A stretch of DNA of 64,000 nt. Origin: an uncultured Planctomycetota bacterium. GTDB lineage: Bacteria > Planctomycetota > Phycisphaerae > UBA1845 > Fen-1342. Under the pieces are notes generated by a model. That model saw only the letters and a list, made by a program, of their open reading frames with translations. It did no database searches and was not told the DNA's origin. The position numbers were made by a program, and so were the translations under genes. The stretch is taken from assembly GCA_900696525.1 (NCBI GenBank), contig CAADGL010000012.1, forward strand, positions 434,001-498,000, written 5' to 3'. Shown in pieces: positions 37,824-47,023 of this stretch (position 1 is the stretch's first letter; every line of letters begins with the position of its first letter).

Positions 37824-39185
37824 CTATTTGCGCTTCGGCATGTCCCAGAAGTTCACCAGGTCGATGCGCGTGATGATGCCGGCGATCCTGCCATGGCTGC
37901 GGACAAGGACGCCTGTGTTGCCGCTGAGGAGCAGGCGGTAGATCTCGTCGACGGAGATGTTCTCGTCGACCTCGGGCAGCGGGCGGACCATGACGTCGCG
38001 CAGCTTCACCTTCTCGGGCCGCTGGCCCTCGTGCAGGAGGCGCGCGAGCGTGACTTCCTGTAACCCGCCGACGACGCGGCCGCTTTCGATGATCGGGATC
38101 TGCGAGATGCCGCGCTCGCGGAAGAGCTCGATCGCCCGCTGCATGGTGTCGCCGGGCGAGAGGCTGAATATCTCGCGCGGGCCCAGAAACGCCAGCACGT
38201 CGCGGGCGGTGGCGGGCTTGGCCTCTTCCTCGAGGTAGCCGTTCTCGCGCATCCACTCGTCGTTGTAGCACTTGCTCAGGTAGTTGCGCCCCGTGTCGGG
38301 CATGACGACCACCACGAGGTCCTTCGGCGTGAGCCGCTCGGCGTAGCGCAGCGCCGCGGCGACGCACGTGCCGCAACTGCCGCCGATCAGCAGCCCCTCG
38401 GTGCGCGCCACCTTGCGCGCCGCCAGGAAGCTCTCCTTGTCGCTGACGCGCACCCACTCGTCGACGACCTGGCTGTTGAACGTCTTGGGCACGTAGTCTT
38501 CGCCGATTCCCTCGACCTTCCAGCTCTTGGGCTGTCCGCCGGAGAGGATCGAGCCCTCCGGATCGGCGCCGACGATGCGGATGTTGGGGTTGCGCTCCTT
38601 CAGGTACTTGCCGACGCCGCTGATCGTCCCGCCGGTGCCGATGCCGGAGACGAAGCAGGTGACTTGCCCGCGGGTCTGCTCCCAGATCTCGGGCCCGGTC
38701 GTCAGGTAATGAATCTCCGGGTTCGACATGTTGGTGAACTGGTTCGGCTGCCAGGCGTTCGGAATCTCGTTCATCAGCCGCTTCGCGACGCCGCCGTAGC
38801 TCTCGGGCGAATCGGGCGGAACGTTGGTGGGGACGATGACGGTCTCGGCGCCGTAGGCCTTGAGCAGGTCGATCTTCTCGCGGCTCATCTTGTCGGGCAG
38901 GACGAAGATGCAGCGATAGCCCTTGACGGCGGCAACGAGCGCCAGGCCGACGCCGGTGTTTCCGGCGGTGGCCTCGACGATGGTGCTGACGCCGGGCTTG
39001 ATGAGTCCTTCACGTTCGGCCTTTTCGATCATGGCGTGGCCGATGCGGTCCTTGATGCTGCCGCCGGGGTTGAAGAACTCGACCTTTCCGTAGATGGGGC
39101 ATGGGAGTCCGTCGGCGCAGCGGTTGAGACGGACGAGGGGGGTTTTGCCGATGGTGTCGAGAACGCTGTCGAAAGTGCCGAGCAT
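37824..39185 (-). CDS. Cystathionine beta-synthase-type PLP enzyme with CBS pair
   Basis: A 453-residue fold-type II PLP enzyme. Family start is ATG 39185 (MLGTFDSVLDTIGKTPLVRL). The PLP lysine is Lys45 in NPGGSIKDRIG; the phosphate-binding loops are EATAGNTGVGLA and GIGTGGTISGVG; GGSCGT near the C-terminal part of the catalytic domain contacts the cofactor. From about residue 335 a pair of CBS domains follows (TMQRAIELFRERGISQIPI, ISVDEIYRLLLSGNTGVLV), as in eukaryotic-type cystathionine beta-synthase. It condenses serine or O-acetylserine with homocysteine or sulfide; the CBS pair suggests regulation by adenosyl ligands. A cysteine synthase role is the main alternative. The long open frame upstream of 39185 is not part of the gene. 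Confidence 0.92.
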   Translation of the reverse strand: MLGTFDSVLDTIGKTPLVRLNRCADGLPCPIYGKVEFFNPGGSIKDRIGHAMIEKAEREGLIKPGVSTIVEATAGNTGVGLALVAAVKGYRCIFVLPDKMSREKIDLLKAYGAETVIVPTNVPPDSPESYGGVAKRLMNEIPNAWQPNQFTNMSNPEIHYLTTGPEIWEQTRGQVTCFVSGIGTGGTISGVGKYLKERNPNIRIVGADPEGSILSGGQPKSWKVEGIGEDYVPKTFNSQVVDEWVRVSDKESFLAARKVARTEGLLIGGSCGTCVAAALRYAERLTPKDLVVVVMPDTGRNYLSKCYNDEWMRENGYLEEEAKPATARDVLAFLGPREIFSLSPGDTMQRAIELFRERGISQIPIIESGRVVGGLQEVTLARLLHEGQRPEKVKLRDVMVRPLPEVDENISVDEIYRLLLSGNTGVLVRSHGRIAGIITRIDLVNFWDMPKRK

Positions 39186-39737
39186 GGTGGTGCCTCTTCG
39201 TGAGCGCCGCGGGGGCGCAACCGCCGGGAACAGGAACGGATCGTACCCGATGTTGAACGTCGGGATAAGAAGCGGGTTGGCGGCCGCCGGAACCGCGCCC
39301 GGACGCACGGGTGGGGCTGAGTATAAAAAACGGGGCCGGCCACGACTTGCAAAACCGACAAAATGCGAGATACTTGTCCGTCGATTGGTAATAGAGGAGC
39401 GGTGGGTGTCTGCCCGTGGAGCGTGGACCCGGCTGCTTTTTGCACCCCTCCCGATGGTCTCCTTCGAAGAAAGTGGTTGTCGAGCAAGATTGATCACTGG
39501 TTGATCTTGCAAGGTGACGCGCACGCCTCCGTCCGACGGCCGCTGTCCGTCTGCGCTGAGCGTGCAGGCCGGTGCCCGCGTACGGCCCGCGTCCACCCTC
39601 GGCCGGAAGGCCGTGGGCGGGGTCGGGAGCGCCCGGACAGGCCAGATTGGTGTCTCGTCGCCGCGCCCATGCGTTCCAGCCATGGTGGCCGGACGCGGAA
39701 AAAGCTGGCGCGAGCGTCGCGTGATAGGAGTGAAAGC
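39186..39737. other. Divergent intergenic region with long leader
   Basis: A 552-base gap. The left part carries the candidate divergent promoters near 39320-39374. The right part is a putative leader of the fasciclin gene with a hairpin GCAAGAT/ATCTTGC at 39484-39510 and the ribosome site AGGAG at 39726-39730. Open frames here have no family similarity. Confidence 0.5.
39347..39374 (+). promoter_or_regulatory. Candidate promoter of the fasciclin gene
   Basis: TTGCAA (39347-39352), a 16-base spacer and GATACT (39369-39374). On the opposite strand a TATACT (plus-strand AGTATA, 39320-39325) points towards the cystathionine-synthase gene, so this is probably a divergent promoter region. If used, the fasciclin transcript would have a leader of about 355 bases. 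Confidence 0.45.
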
Positions 39738-40268
39738 ATGTTCGGAACGTCGGTGGTTCAGAAGGTGATGGTGATGATTGCCGCAGCCGCGTTTTCGACC
39801 TCCGTCGCCGTGGCGCAGGAGGTTCACAAGGAGCAGCCGAAGCCCAAGAACATCGTCGAGCTGGCGAAGGACTCGGGCAACCTGAAGACATTCGTGAAGC
39901 TGATCGAGGCTGCCGACCTGGCCAGCACGTTCTCGGGCAAGGGCCCGTACACGGTCTTTGCCCCGACGGACGAGGCCTTCAAGAAGCTCGGCCAGGCCAA
40001 GCTGGATGAGTGGATGAAGCCCGAGAACAAGGCCAAGTTGCAGAAGATCCTCAAGAACCACGTGCTCGAAGGCCACAAGGCGGCGGCGGACATCAAGGCC
40101 ATGAAGACCGCCAAGACGCTGGCGGGCACTGAGATCAAGATCTCGATCAAGGACAACCACGTCATGATCGAGGGCGCCAAGGTCGTCAAGGCCGACACCG
40201 AGGCGGGCAACGGCGTGATCCACATCGTGGATACGGTCCTGATGCCGGCCGAGCCCGCTCATCCGTAA
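39738..40268 (+). CDS. Secreted fasciclin (FAS1) domain protein
   Basis: A 176-residue exported protein. ATG 39738 has AGGAG seven bases upstream and gives a signal peptide (MFGTSVVQKVMVMIAAAAF, cleavage after SVAVAQ likely). The mature part is one FAS1 domain with both family boxes: GPYTVFAPTDEAFKKL and the C-terminal NGVIHIVDTVLMP, plus the NHVLEGH turn between them. FAS1 domains mediate adhesion and protein-protein contacts at cell surfaces; the partner is unknown. A strong terminator follows at once, so the gene is monocistronic. Confidence 0.92.
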   Translation: MFGTSVVQKVMVMIAAAAFSTSVAVAQEVHKEQPKPKNIVELAKDSGNLKTFVKLIEAADLASTFSGKGPYTVFAPTDEAFKKLGQAKLDEWMKPENKAKLQKILKNHVLEGHKAAADIKAMKTAKTLAGTEIKISIKDNHVMIEGAKVVKADTEAGNGVIHIVDTVLMPAEPAHP

Positions 40269-40293
40269 CTTTTGCTGTAGCAAGCAATAGCGT

Positions 40294-40341
40294 CCGTGGC
40301 GAGTCCGGAAACCACGCCGGCTCGCCACGGGCTTGTTTTTG
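40294..40341 (+). terminator. Rho-independent terminator after the fasciclin gene
   Basis: A perfect 10-bp stem CCGTGGCGAG (40294-40303) with CTCGCCACGG (40321-40330), a 17-base loop and the run TTGTTTTTT. Confidence 0.88.
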
Positions 40342-40487
40342 CGATCCGCTACCGTCGGAGCAATATACGCCAATGCGATCCGAACTCGTCCGGGCGAGAC
40401 CGGCACGACTCACGAGCCGGTCGCCGGTACGTCTCGGGGATCCGGTGTGCGGCGGGTCGGGCGCGCGGCGCCCGCAGCCGCAGCGAG

Positions 40488-40516
40488 TTGACACGGAATG
40501 TGCGGCGAACTAGATT
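40488..40516 (+). promoter_or_regulatory. Sigma-70-type promoter of the glycosyltransferase gene
   Basis: Consensus TTGACA (40488-40493), a 17-base spacer and TAGATT (40511-40516). The start of transcription would fall near 40523, about 65 bases before the TTG start codon. Confidence 0.7.
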
Positions 40517-40588
40517 CGGCGATGGGTTGGCAGAGCCGGTGCGGTCGGCGCGGAAGAATCCCCCGGGAAGCCCAAAAGGTAATCCAGT

Positions 40589-42178
40589 TTGCTCGAGTCC
40601 CTTCAGAGCTTAGCGCTTGTCATCTTCGTCGTGGTCGTGGTCGTTCCGGCGCTGTACGGAGTCCGACTGTTTGTGCTGGCGGTCATGACGCACCGATGCC
40701 GGGCGCGCGTCCTGGCCGAACAGGCCGCGACGATCGCGCGCTATCGCCGCGAGACACCGGACTCGGCCTGGCCGCGCGTAACTACGCAGGTTCCTCTGTA
40801 TAACGAAGTTACGGTGGCGCGGCGCGTCCTGGAAGCGGTGGCGCGCATGGACTACCCGCGCGACCGGCACGAGATTCAGGTGCTGGATGACAGCACCGAC
40901 CAGACGTGCAAAATCGTCGAACGCGTCGCCGCCGAGCTGCGCGCCGCCGGACACGACATCAAGATCGTGCGCCGTCAGAACCGCGCGCATTACAAGGCGG
41001 GCGCGATGGCCCATGCCACGCCGCTGGCCTCCGGTGAGTACATCGCGATCTTCGATGCCGATTTCATTCCCGGCCGGCAGTTCCTGCGACAGCTTGTGCC
41101 GCTGATCGCCACGCGGCCCACCGTGGCCTGCGTGCAGGGCCGCTGGGGCCACCTGAACGGCCGCGACTCCTGGATCACCGAGGCGCTGGCGCTGGGCATC
41201 GACGGTCACTTCGGCGTCGAGCAGACTGGCCGGGCGTGGAACGGCCTGCTGTTCAACTTCAACGGCACCGCGGGCATCTGGCGCCGCAGCGTGATCGAGG
41301 ACCCGCAGGTCGGAGGGTGGCAAGGCGATACGATCACGGAAGACCTCGATCTTTCGTATCGCGCGCAGCTCGCCGGCTGGAAGATGCTCTACTGCCCCGG
41401 TGAAGTCACTCCGGCGGAGATTCCGGACTCGGTGGACGCGCTGAAGGCCCAGCAGCGCCGCTGGGCCACGGGCTCGATGCAGACGGCGCGCAAGCTGCTG
41501 CCGCGGGTCTGGGCGTCGCCGCGGCTGACGTTGATCCAGAAGATCGAGTCCAGCGTGCACCTGACGCAGTACGCCGTCAACGTGTTCATGGTCCTCGCCG
41601 TGGCCCTGGGGCGGACACTGCTGTGGTTCGTGCCGGTCGAGCGCTACGCGGCGCTGTTGAGCTGGAGCTCGCTGGTCTGCCTGCTGGCGGCGGGCGCGTC
41701 CTGGACCGCCTATTGCTACGGACGCATCTCGCTCGGCGGCTCGGTTGGGCCGATGCACCTGCTGAAGCTCATCGTGCTCGGCCTGGGCCTTTCGATCAAC
41801 AACAGCGTCGCCGTCCTGGTCGGCCTGCTTCAGAAAGGCGGCGAGTTCGTGCGCACGCCGAAGTCGGGCACGCGCGGCGGCGAGACCCGCAGCAGCGTGG
41901 CCGGCAGTCCGTACGCCGCGATCCGTTCGCGCCTGTGGATGGTGGAGCTGGCCGTGGGCGCGTTCTGCCTGGCGCAGTGGTTGTGGTTCCTGCGGCAGGA
42001 CAACTACGTCGGCGGCACGTTCCTGCTGCTGTACGCGATCGGCCTGTTCTCGCTGGGCTGGGCCTCGCGCCCGCGCGACAGCAAGCGCCCGCCGGCCCGT
42101 CCGCTGCGCGTCTCGAAGCCGCGCTACCAGCCGGCCCGCGACGCCGTCGCCGACGCGATCCTCCCCGCCGACGCCTGA
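40589..42178 (+). CDS. Cellulose-synthase-like GT2 glycosyltransferase
   Basis: A 529-residue processive-type family-2 glycosyltransferase in the membrane. The TTG start is supported by AAAGGT upstream and by the hydrophobic N-terminus (first membrane segment about 5-33). Catalytic residues are visible in order: Asp in VLDDSTD (about 100), DAD (156-158), the acceptor motif TEDLD (about 250-254) and QQRRW (288-292). Four or more membrane segments fill the region after residue 315. The glucomannan-synthase/CESA-like branch makes beta-linked polysaccharides such as glucan, mannan or a secreted adhesin; the product cannot be read from sequence. No BcsB/PilZ partner gene is adjacent and no PilZ domain is seen. 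Confidence 0.92.
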   Translation: MLESLQSLALVIFVVVVVVPALYGVRLFVLAVMTHRCRARVLAEQAATIARYRRETPDSAWPRVTTQVPLYNEVTVARRVLEAVARMDYPRDRHEIQVLDDSTDQTCKIVERVAAELRAAGHDIKIVRRQNRAHYKAGAMAHATPLASGEYIAIFDADFIPGRQFLRQLVPLIATRPTVACVQGRWGHLNGRDSWITEALALGIDGHFGVEQTGRAWNGLLFNFNGTAGIWRRSVIEDPQVGGWQGDTITEDLDLSYRAQLAGWKMLYCPGEVTPAEIPDSVDALKAQQRRWATGSMQTARKLLPRVWASPRLTLIQKIESSVHLTQYAVNVFMVLAVALGRTLLWFVPVERYAALLSWSSLVCLLAAGASWTAYCYGRISLGGSVGPMHLLKLIVLGLGLSINNSVAVLVGLLQKGGEFVRTPKSGTRGGETRSSVAGSPYAAIRSRLWMVELAVGAFCLAQWLWFLRQDNYVGGTFLLLYAIGLFSLGWASRPRDSKRPPARPLRVSKPRYQPARDAVADAILPADA

Positions 42179-42188
42179 GGGCGCCGCC

Positions 42189-44372
42189 TCAACGAGACTG
42201 GGCGAGTTTGCGGATGGCCGCGGCGTCGGCCAGGAAGCGATCCGTGTACGCCGGATCGACGCGATGGCAGGTGCGCGTGGCCAGTTCACCGACGCGCTCG
42301 TAATCCGGGTCGCCCGTGAATTCGAGGAACTCGCCGGCGAGAATCGCGAGGCGCAGCAGGTGTCGCAGAACGAGCCCCTCCTGCTTGACCAGCTCGGCGC
42401 TGCGGACAAACTTGTAGAAGTCGCAGTCGAACTCGAAGGCGGCGCCGGCCACCCACTTCGGCTGCACCGGCAGCGGCTCGGGCGTGACCAGGCGCGCATC
42501 GAAGGCCAGCTTGAGCATCTCGGGAAACGACGGCGGACGTTCCTCGTCCTCCGGCGGCTCGTCGTCGTAGTCGTTTTCGTCGTCGTCGCTGCGGGCGGCC
42601 ACATGAGCCGCGACGATCCCCATCGATACGAGCATGGGCTGCAAGACCTGCGTCTCGAGCGGGCCCGGAGCGCCCTCGGGGATGCGCACCTTGCGTTCGA
42701 TGCTCCGGGGCACTTCCAGCACCGATTCGAGCGCCAGCAGCTTCTCGCGCTCGTCGGCGCGGCTCAGCAGCTCGCACAGGAACGCGCCGTAGAGCGGGTC
42801 GACGCTGCGGAAACCGAGCAACCGGTGAATGCCGTCGTTGAGCGTGACGTGGTCGCCGTCGTCCGAGATCGCCAGATAGCCCAGGGCCGCCATGTTCGAC
42901 AGCATCGCCGCGAGCTGCTGCTCGAACTTCTCGAGGCGGTCGGGCGACGTGAAGCGCCGCCGCAGGAAGTGCCGCACTTCCTGGAGCGTGCCCGTGCGCG
43001 TCAGCATGAACACCAGCACCTGGTAGGGGATCATGCTGCGTGAGAAGAGCTTGGCCGGGCCGGCGGCGATCAGCGACTTGAACTGTCCCTCGGTCCAGTA
43101 GGTCTCGGTCTTGCGCCGCGTTGGGCGTTTGCGCTCCATCTCCTTGCGCATGCGCATCACGCCCGGGTCCTTCGACTTCGGGTCGATCTGCTCGTAGCGC
43201 TTCTTCCACTTGTTGATCTTCACGTCGTCGTCGTGCGCGACGGCGTAGACGTAGCCTTGCCGGTCGAACTGCGGCCGGCCCGCGCGGCCGAAGATCTGGT
43301 GCGCCGTCGCCGGCGCCACCAGCGTGCGCTCCGTCCGCGGTCCTTTCAGCAGCGTGCTCAGGACCACCGAGCGCGCCGGCAGGTTGATGCCCGCCGCCAG
43401 CGTCTCCGTGCAGATCACGAACGGCACGAGCTTGCGCAGGAAGAGCTCCTCGACGATGTGCTTGTGCTTCGGCAGCACGCCGGCGTGATGCACGCCGACG
43501 CCGCGCAGCAGCATCTGCCGCAGCTTCGGGCCGACGCCCTCGGCCAGATCGTCGCGTTTCTGGTTCAGATGCTCCTCGATCTGCGCCCGGGCTGGGCCGC
43601 CGATCAGGTCGAGCCCCTTCAGCCGCTCCGCCAGCTCCCAGCACTCGTCGCGGTTGAAGCAGAACACCAGCGCAGGCGTGCGGTTGGCCGCGTCGTCGCT
43701 GCTGACCATCTCGGGCAGCACTTCCGAAAGCAGCCGGTCCTCCACCCACAGGAACTCCAGCGGCACGCGGCGCTCGTTCGACGTCACCAGCGCAACCTCG
43801 CGCCCGTGCTCCCGCTTCAGCCACTGCGAGAATTCGTACGGGTTGCCCACCGTCGCCGACAGCAGCATCACCCGCACGTGCCGCGGCAGCATGACCAGCG
43901 ACAGCTCCCAGACGATGCCGCGCTCCGCGTCGTTGAAGTTGTGAAACTCGTCCATCACGACCGCGGCGACGTGCTCGAAATCGCTCAGCGCCGCGTCCGG
44001 CGCGAGCAGGTGATTCAGCAGGATCTCCGCCACCACCACGCGCACAGGCGCCTCGGGGTTCTCGCGACGGTTGCCGGTGATCAGCCCGATGTCCTCGCGC
44101 CGGAAGCCCCAGCGCTGGGCAGACTCCTGTAACTCGCGATACTTCTGGTCCGTCAGCGCGATCAGCGGCGTCGTGTAGTACAGCCGCTTGTGCGTGTGCA
44201 GGGCCTCGAAGACGGCGGCTTCGGCGATGAGCGTCTTGCCCATTCCCGTCGGGGCGCAGACCAGAACGCCGCCCGGGCTCTCGAACCAGGCCAGCAGCGC
44301 CTCCTCCTGGAACGGGTAGAGATCGAACGGGACGGACTCGAGGAACTTCTCCCAGACGCCGGAGCGGTCCAT
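42189..44372 (-). CDS. Ski2-like DExH helicase
   Basis: A 727-residue superfamily-2 helicase. Motif I is APTGMGKT (40-47), motif Ia TTPLIALTDQKY, motif II DEFH (141-144), motif III LLSATVGN, then in the second RecA domain VFCFNRDECWELAERL, the Ski2-type VGVHHAGVLP, CTETLAAGINLPA and motif VI HQIFGRAGRPQFD. The C-terminal 300 residues form a family-specific helical region, interrupted by an acidic stretch (DDDENDYDDEPPEDEE, near 585-600). Motif set VGVHHAGVLP places it in the Ski2/Mtr4/Hel308 group; an RNA or DNA helicase role in repair or RNA turnover is possible. It starts 70 bp from the stop of the YifB gene upstream on the same strand, so co-transcription is plausible. Confidence 0.88.
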   Translation of the reverse strand: MDRSGVWEKFLESVPFDLYPFQEEALLAWFESPGGVLVCAPTGMGKTLIAEAAVFEALHTHKRLYYTTPLIALTDQKYRELQESAQRWGFRREDIGLITGNRRENPEAPVRVVVAEILLNHLLAPDAALSDFEHVAAVVMDEFHNFNDAERGIVWELSLVMLPRHVRVMLLSATVGNPYEFSQWLKREHGREVALVTSNERRVPLEFLWVEDRLLSEVLPEMVSSDDAANRTPALVFCFNRDECWELAERLKGLDLIGGPARAQIEEHLNQKRDDLAEGVGPKLRQMLLRGVGVHHAGVLPKHKHIVEELFLRKLVPFVICTETLAAGINLPARSVVLSTLLKGPRTERTLVAPATAHQIFGRAGRPQFDRQGYVYAVAHDDDVKINKWKKRYEQIDPKSKDPGVMRMRKEMERKRPTRRKTETYWTEGQFKSLIAAGPAKLFSRSMIPYQVLVFMLTRTGTLQEVRHFLRRRFTSPDRLEKFEQQLAAMLSNMAALGYLAISDDGDHVTLNDGIHRLLGFRSVDPLYGAFLCELLSRADEREKLLALESVLEVPRSIERKVRIPEGAPGPLETQVLQPMLVSMGIVAAHVAARSDDDENDYDDEPPEDEERPPSFPEMLKLAFDARLVTPEPLPVQPKWVAGAAFEFDCDFYKFVRSAELVKQEGLVLRHLLRLAILAGEFLEFTGDPDYERVGELATRTCHRVDPAYTDRFLADAAAIRKLAQSR

Positions 44373-44442
44373 GGGCCAGAGGATATCGGCTGTCCCCGTC
44401 CTGACGAAACCCGCTGATGTTCCTTGGAGATCCGTCCGCCCG

Positions 44443-45972
44443 TCACAGGCTGCGATCCAGCCGGCGGTACTGGATCGCCTCCGCCAGGTGCATGGCCTCG
44501 ATGCTCGGCGCGCCCGCCAGGTCGGCGATCGTGCGCGCCACGCGCAGGACCTTGTCGTGCGCCCGGGCGCTCAGGCCCAGCTCACTGACCGCCTGGCGCA
44601 GGATGCGCTCGCCCGACTCGTCGAGCTGGCAGTGCTTGCGCAAGTGCCGCGAGGTCATGCGCCCGTTCGTCACCGTCGAGCCGTCGCCGAAGCGCGCGCG
44701 CTGAATCTCGATCGCGCGGCCGACCGACTCGCGTATCGTTGCGCTGTCCGTGCCGGGCTGCATGTCGCGCAGCGCGGCGATCGGCACCGCCGGCACCTCG
44801 ATGTGAATGTCGATCCGCTCCAGCAGCGGCCCGGAAACGCGGGCCAGGTAGCGGTCGATCTGCGGCGCCGAGCAGCGGCACGGCTTCCGCGGATCGGAGA
44901 AATACCCGCACGGACACGGGTTCATCGCCGCCAGCAGCAGAAAATCCGCCGGAAATCTCACCGCGCTGTGCACCCGCGAGATGTGCACGCAGCCGTCCTC
45001 GATCACCTGCCGCAGCGACTCGAGCACCGTCCGGCTGAACTCCGGAAACTCATCGAGAAACAGCACGCCGTGATGCGCCAGCGACACCTCCCCCGCCGTC
45101 GGCACCGTCCCCCCGCCCACCAGCGCCGCCGTGCTCACCGAGTGATGCGGCTGCCGCACCGGCCGCGTCGCCAGCAGGCTCTCGCCGGCGGACAGCTTGC
45201 CCGCCGCCGAGTAGATGCGCGTGGTCTCCAGCGCCTCGTGCAGCGACAGCGGCGGCAGGATCGTCGGCAGCCGCTTGGCCAGCATCGTCTTGCCCGTGCC
45301 CGGCGGACCGATCAGCAGGACGTTGTGGCGCCCGGCGGCGGCGATCAGCAGGGCGCGCTTCACCGGCTCCTGCCCGCGCACGTCGGCGAAATCGACCTCG
45401 TAACGGCCGGCGTGATTGAACACGGCATCCAGGTCGACCTGCGTCGGCTCCAGCGGCAGCTTTCCGTTCAGGAAACCCACGGCTTCCGTCAGCGACCCGA
45501 CGCCGTACACCTCCACGCCCGCGACGACCCCCGCCTCCTCGGCGTTCTCGCGCGGCACGACGACGCAGCGCACGCCGCGTTCCCGCGCCAGCAGCGCCAT
45601 GCACAGCGCTCCGCGAATCGGGCGCACGCGGCCGTCCAGCGCCAGCTCGCCGGCGATGAGCACGTCGTCGAGCAGCTCGCTGCGGAACTGGTCATCGCCG
45701 AGCATCAGGCCCAGCGCGATGGGCAGGTCGAAGCTCGGCCCCTCCTTGCGAACGTCGGCAGGGGCGAGATTGATGGTGCTGCGGCTGCGCGGAAACGGAA
45801 AGCCCGAGTTCGTCAGCGCGCTGCGGATCCGCTCCACGCTCTCCTTCACCGCCGAATCCGGCAGACCGACGAGCGTCGGCGGACCGAAACCGCGGCCGGT
45901 CACGTCGACCTCGATCTCGCAGTGACGCGCCTCGATGCCAGCCAGCGACATGCTATGAATTCGAGCGAGCAT
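44443..45972 (-). CDS. YifB/ComM family Mg-chelatase-like AAA+ ATPase
   Basis: A 509-residue protein. The start at 45972 (MLARIHSMSLAGIEAR) matches the typical family beginning; another ATG lies 12 bases upstream. Order: a Lon-substrate-binding-like N-domain (VGLPDSAVKESVERIRSAL, PFPRSRSTINLAPADVRKEG, FDLPIALGLML), an AAA+ core with Walker A GPPGTGKT and GVLFLDEFPEF, a zinc motif NPCPCGYFSDPRKPCRC, and a C-terminal helical MgsA-like end. ComM, a member of this family, is a hexameric branch-migration helicase acting in natural transformation. By homology a role in recombination of incoming DNA is likely, though no competence genes are present here. Confidence 0.93.
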   Translation of the reverse strand: MLARIHSMSLAGIEARHCEIEVDVTGRGFGPPTLVGLPDSAVKESVERIRSALTNSGFPFPRSRSTINLAPADVRKEGPSFDLPIALGLMLGDDQFRSELLDDVLIAGELALDGRVRPIRGALCMALLARERGVRCVVVPRENAEEAGVVAGVEVYGVGSLTEAVGFLNGKLPLEPTQVDLDAVFNHAGRYEVDFADVRGQEPVKRALLIAAAGRHNVLLIGPPGTGKTMLAKRLPTILPPLSLHEALETTRIYSAAGKLSAGESLLATRPVRQPHHSVSTAALVGGGTVPTAGEVSLAHHGVLFLDEFPEFSRTVLESLRQVIEDGCVHISRVHSAVRFPADFLLLAAMNPCPCGYFSDPRKPCRCSAPQIDRYLARVSGPLLERIDIHIEVPAVPIAALRDMQPGTDSATIRESVGRAIEIQRARFGDGSTVTNGRMTSRHLRKHCQLDESGERILRQAVSELGLSARAHDKVLRVARTIADLAGAPSIEAMHLAEAIQYRRLDRSL

Positions 45973-46168
45973 TGTTTCGGGCATTGTTAGCGGGCAGCGC
46001 CCCGGCCGCAACGCGCGGCAGCCGAAGCGCCGAAGCCGTAGCCCTCTTCCGCCCTGGCTGCCCCGGCGACACGCGGCTATCCAAGAACCCGCCCGTAAAG
46101 GGGGGGAGCGGCGCACCGGCCGCAAGTGCACGACCCTCTCCCGCAACCAACGCCGCTACACTGGCGGC

Positions 46169-46903
46169 GTGGATCTCCGCGCGATCGAGCACGCCGCACG
46201 ACTGCTGTCCGGGTCCGGCTCGGTCTGCGTCTCGACCGGCGCGGGCATGTCGGCGGAGTCGGGCGTCGCGACGTTCCGCGATGCCGGCGGGCTGTGGTCG
46301 CGGTTCGATCCGTCCCAGCTCGCGACGCCGGAGGCTTTCGCGCGCGACCCGGTGCGCGTCTGGGAGTGGTACCGGCAGCGTCGGGCGCAGCTTCGCACCA
46401 TCGAGCCTCACGAGGGACACCGGGTCCTGGCGGCGTGGGAGCGCCGGTTCCCCGACTTCTCGCTCGTGACGCAGAACGTCGACGGTCTGCACACTCGGGC
46501 CGGTTCTCGGCGCGTCATCGAGCTGCACGGGCGCCTCGATGTGGCCCGCTGCCAGTCCTGCCCTTGCGAGATTCACGGTCTCGACGATCTTGGCCCCGAT
46601 CCGCGCTGCCCCGAGTGCGGAGAGCGCGTGCGCCCGGGCGTCGTCTGGTTCGGCGAGTTGCTGCCGCCCGACGCGGTTGATGCCGCCTTCGATGCCGCCG
46701 CGCGCTGCGACGTCATTCTGGTGATTGGGACAAGCGGCGTCGTTCATCCAGCGGCTGGGCTGGTGGAGGCGGCGCGGACCGCGGGCGCGTCGGTGATTGA
46801 GATCAACCCGAACGAGTCGGCGCTTTCTGGGATGGCAACGGCGCGCATCGCGCTGCCGTGTGGCCAGGCGCTGGGGGCGATCGATCGGGTTCTGTGTCGA
46901 TGA
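46169..46903 (+). CDS. cobB: NAD-dependent protein deacylase, sirtuin
   Basis: A 244-residue Sir2 enzyme that removes acyl groups from lysines using NAD. NAD-binding motif: STGAGMSAESGVATFRD (22-38); TQNVDGLH (101-108); catalytic His120 in ELHG; structural zinc Cys pairs at 128/131 and 147/150; and VIGTSGVVHPA. Tyr68 and Arg71 in WEWYRQRR match the YxxR pair that in class III sirtuins (E. coli CobB, SIRT5) binds succinyl or malonyl lysine, so desuccinylase activity is likely. The start codon is GTG. The frame overlaps nothing and is followed by a 222-bp gap before dnaG. Confidence 0.95.
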   Translation: MDLRAIEHAARLLSGSGSVCVSTGAGMSAESGVATFRDAGGLWSRFDPSQLATPEAFARDPVRVWEWYRQRRAQLRTIEPHEGHRVLAAWERRFPDFSLVTQNVDGLHTRAGSRRVIELHGRLDVARCQSCPCEIHGLDDLGPDPRCPECGERVRPGVVWFGELLPPDAVDAAFDAAARCDVILVIGTSGVVHPAAGLVEAARTAGASVIEINPNESALSGMATARIALPCGQALGAIDRVLCR

Positions 46904-47023
46904 CCGGCGTGGCCTCGGGACCGCTCACGGAAGTGGTGGCGCTGGGGTCGTCGACCAGGCCGGCCTGGGCATCCTGTTGGCCCACGTCGGGCCACCGAGG
47001 ACCGAGTTCTCGAAACAGATGTT

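Larger units (their letters stand above)
40269..40588 (+). other. Intergenic region fasciclin / glycosyltransferase
   Basis: A 320-base gap with the fasciclin terminator at the left and the glycosyltransferase promoter and AAAGGT ribosome site at the right. Nothing else is recognised between them. Confidence 0.55.

Noticed and set aside
39186..40406. N-terminal extension of the cystathionine-synthase frame up to 860 codons
   Set aside because: The extension runs through the fasciclin gene on the other strand and a promoter region; the family N-terminus begins exactly at 39185.
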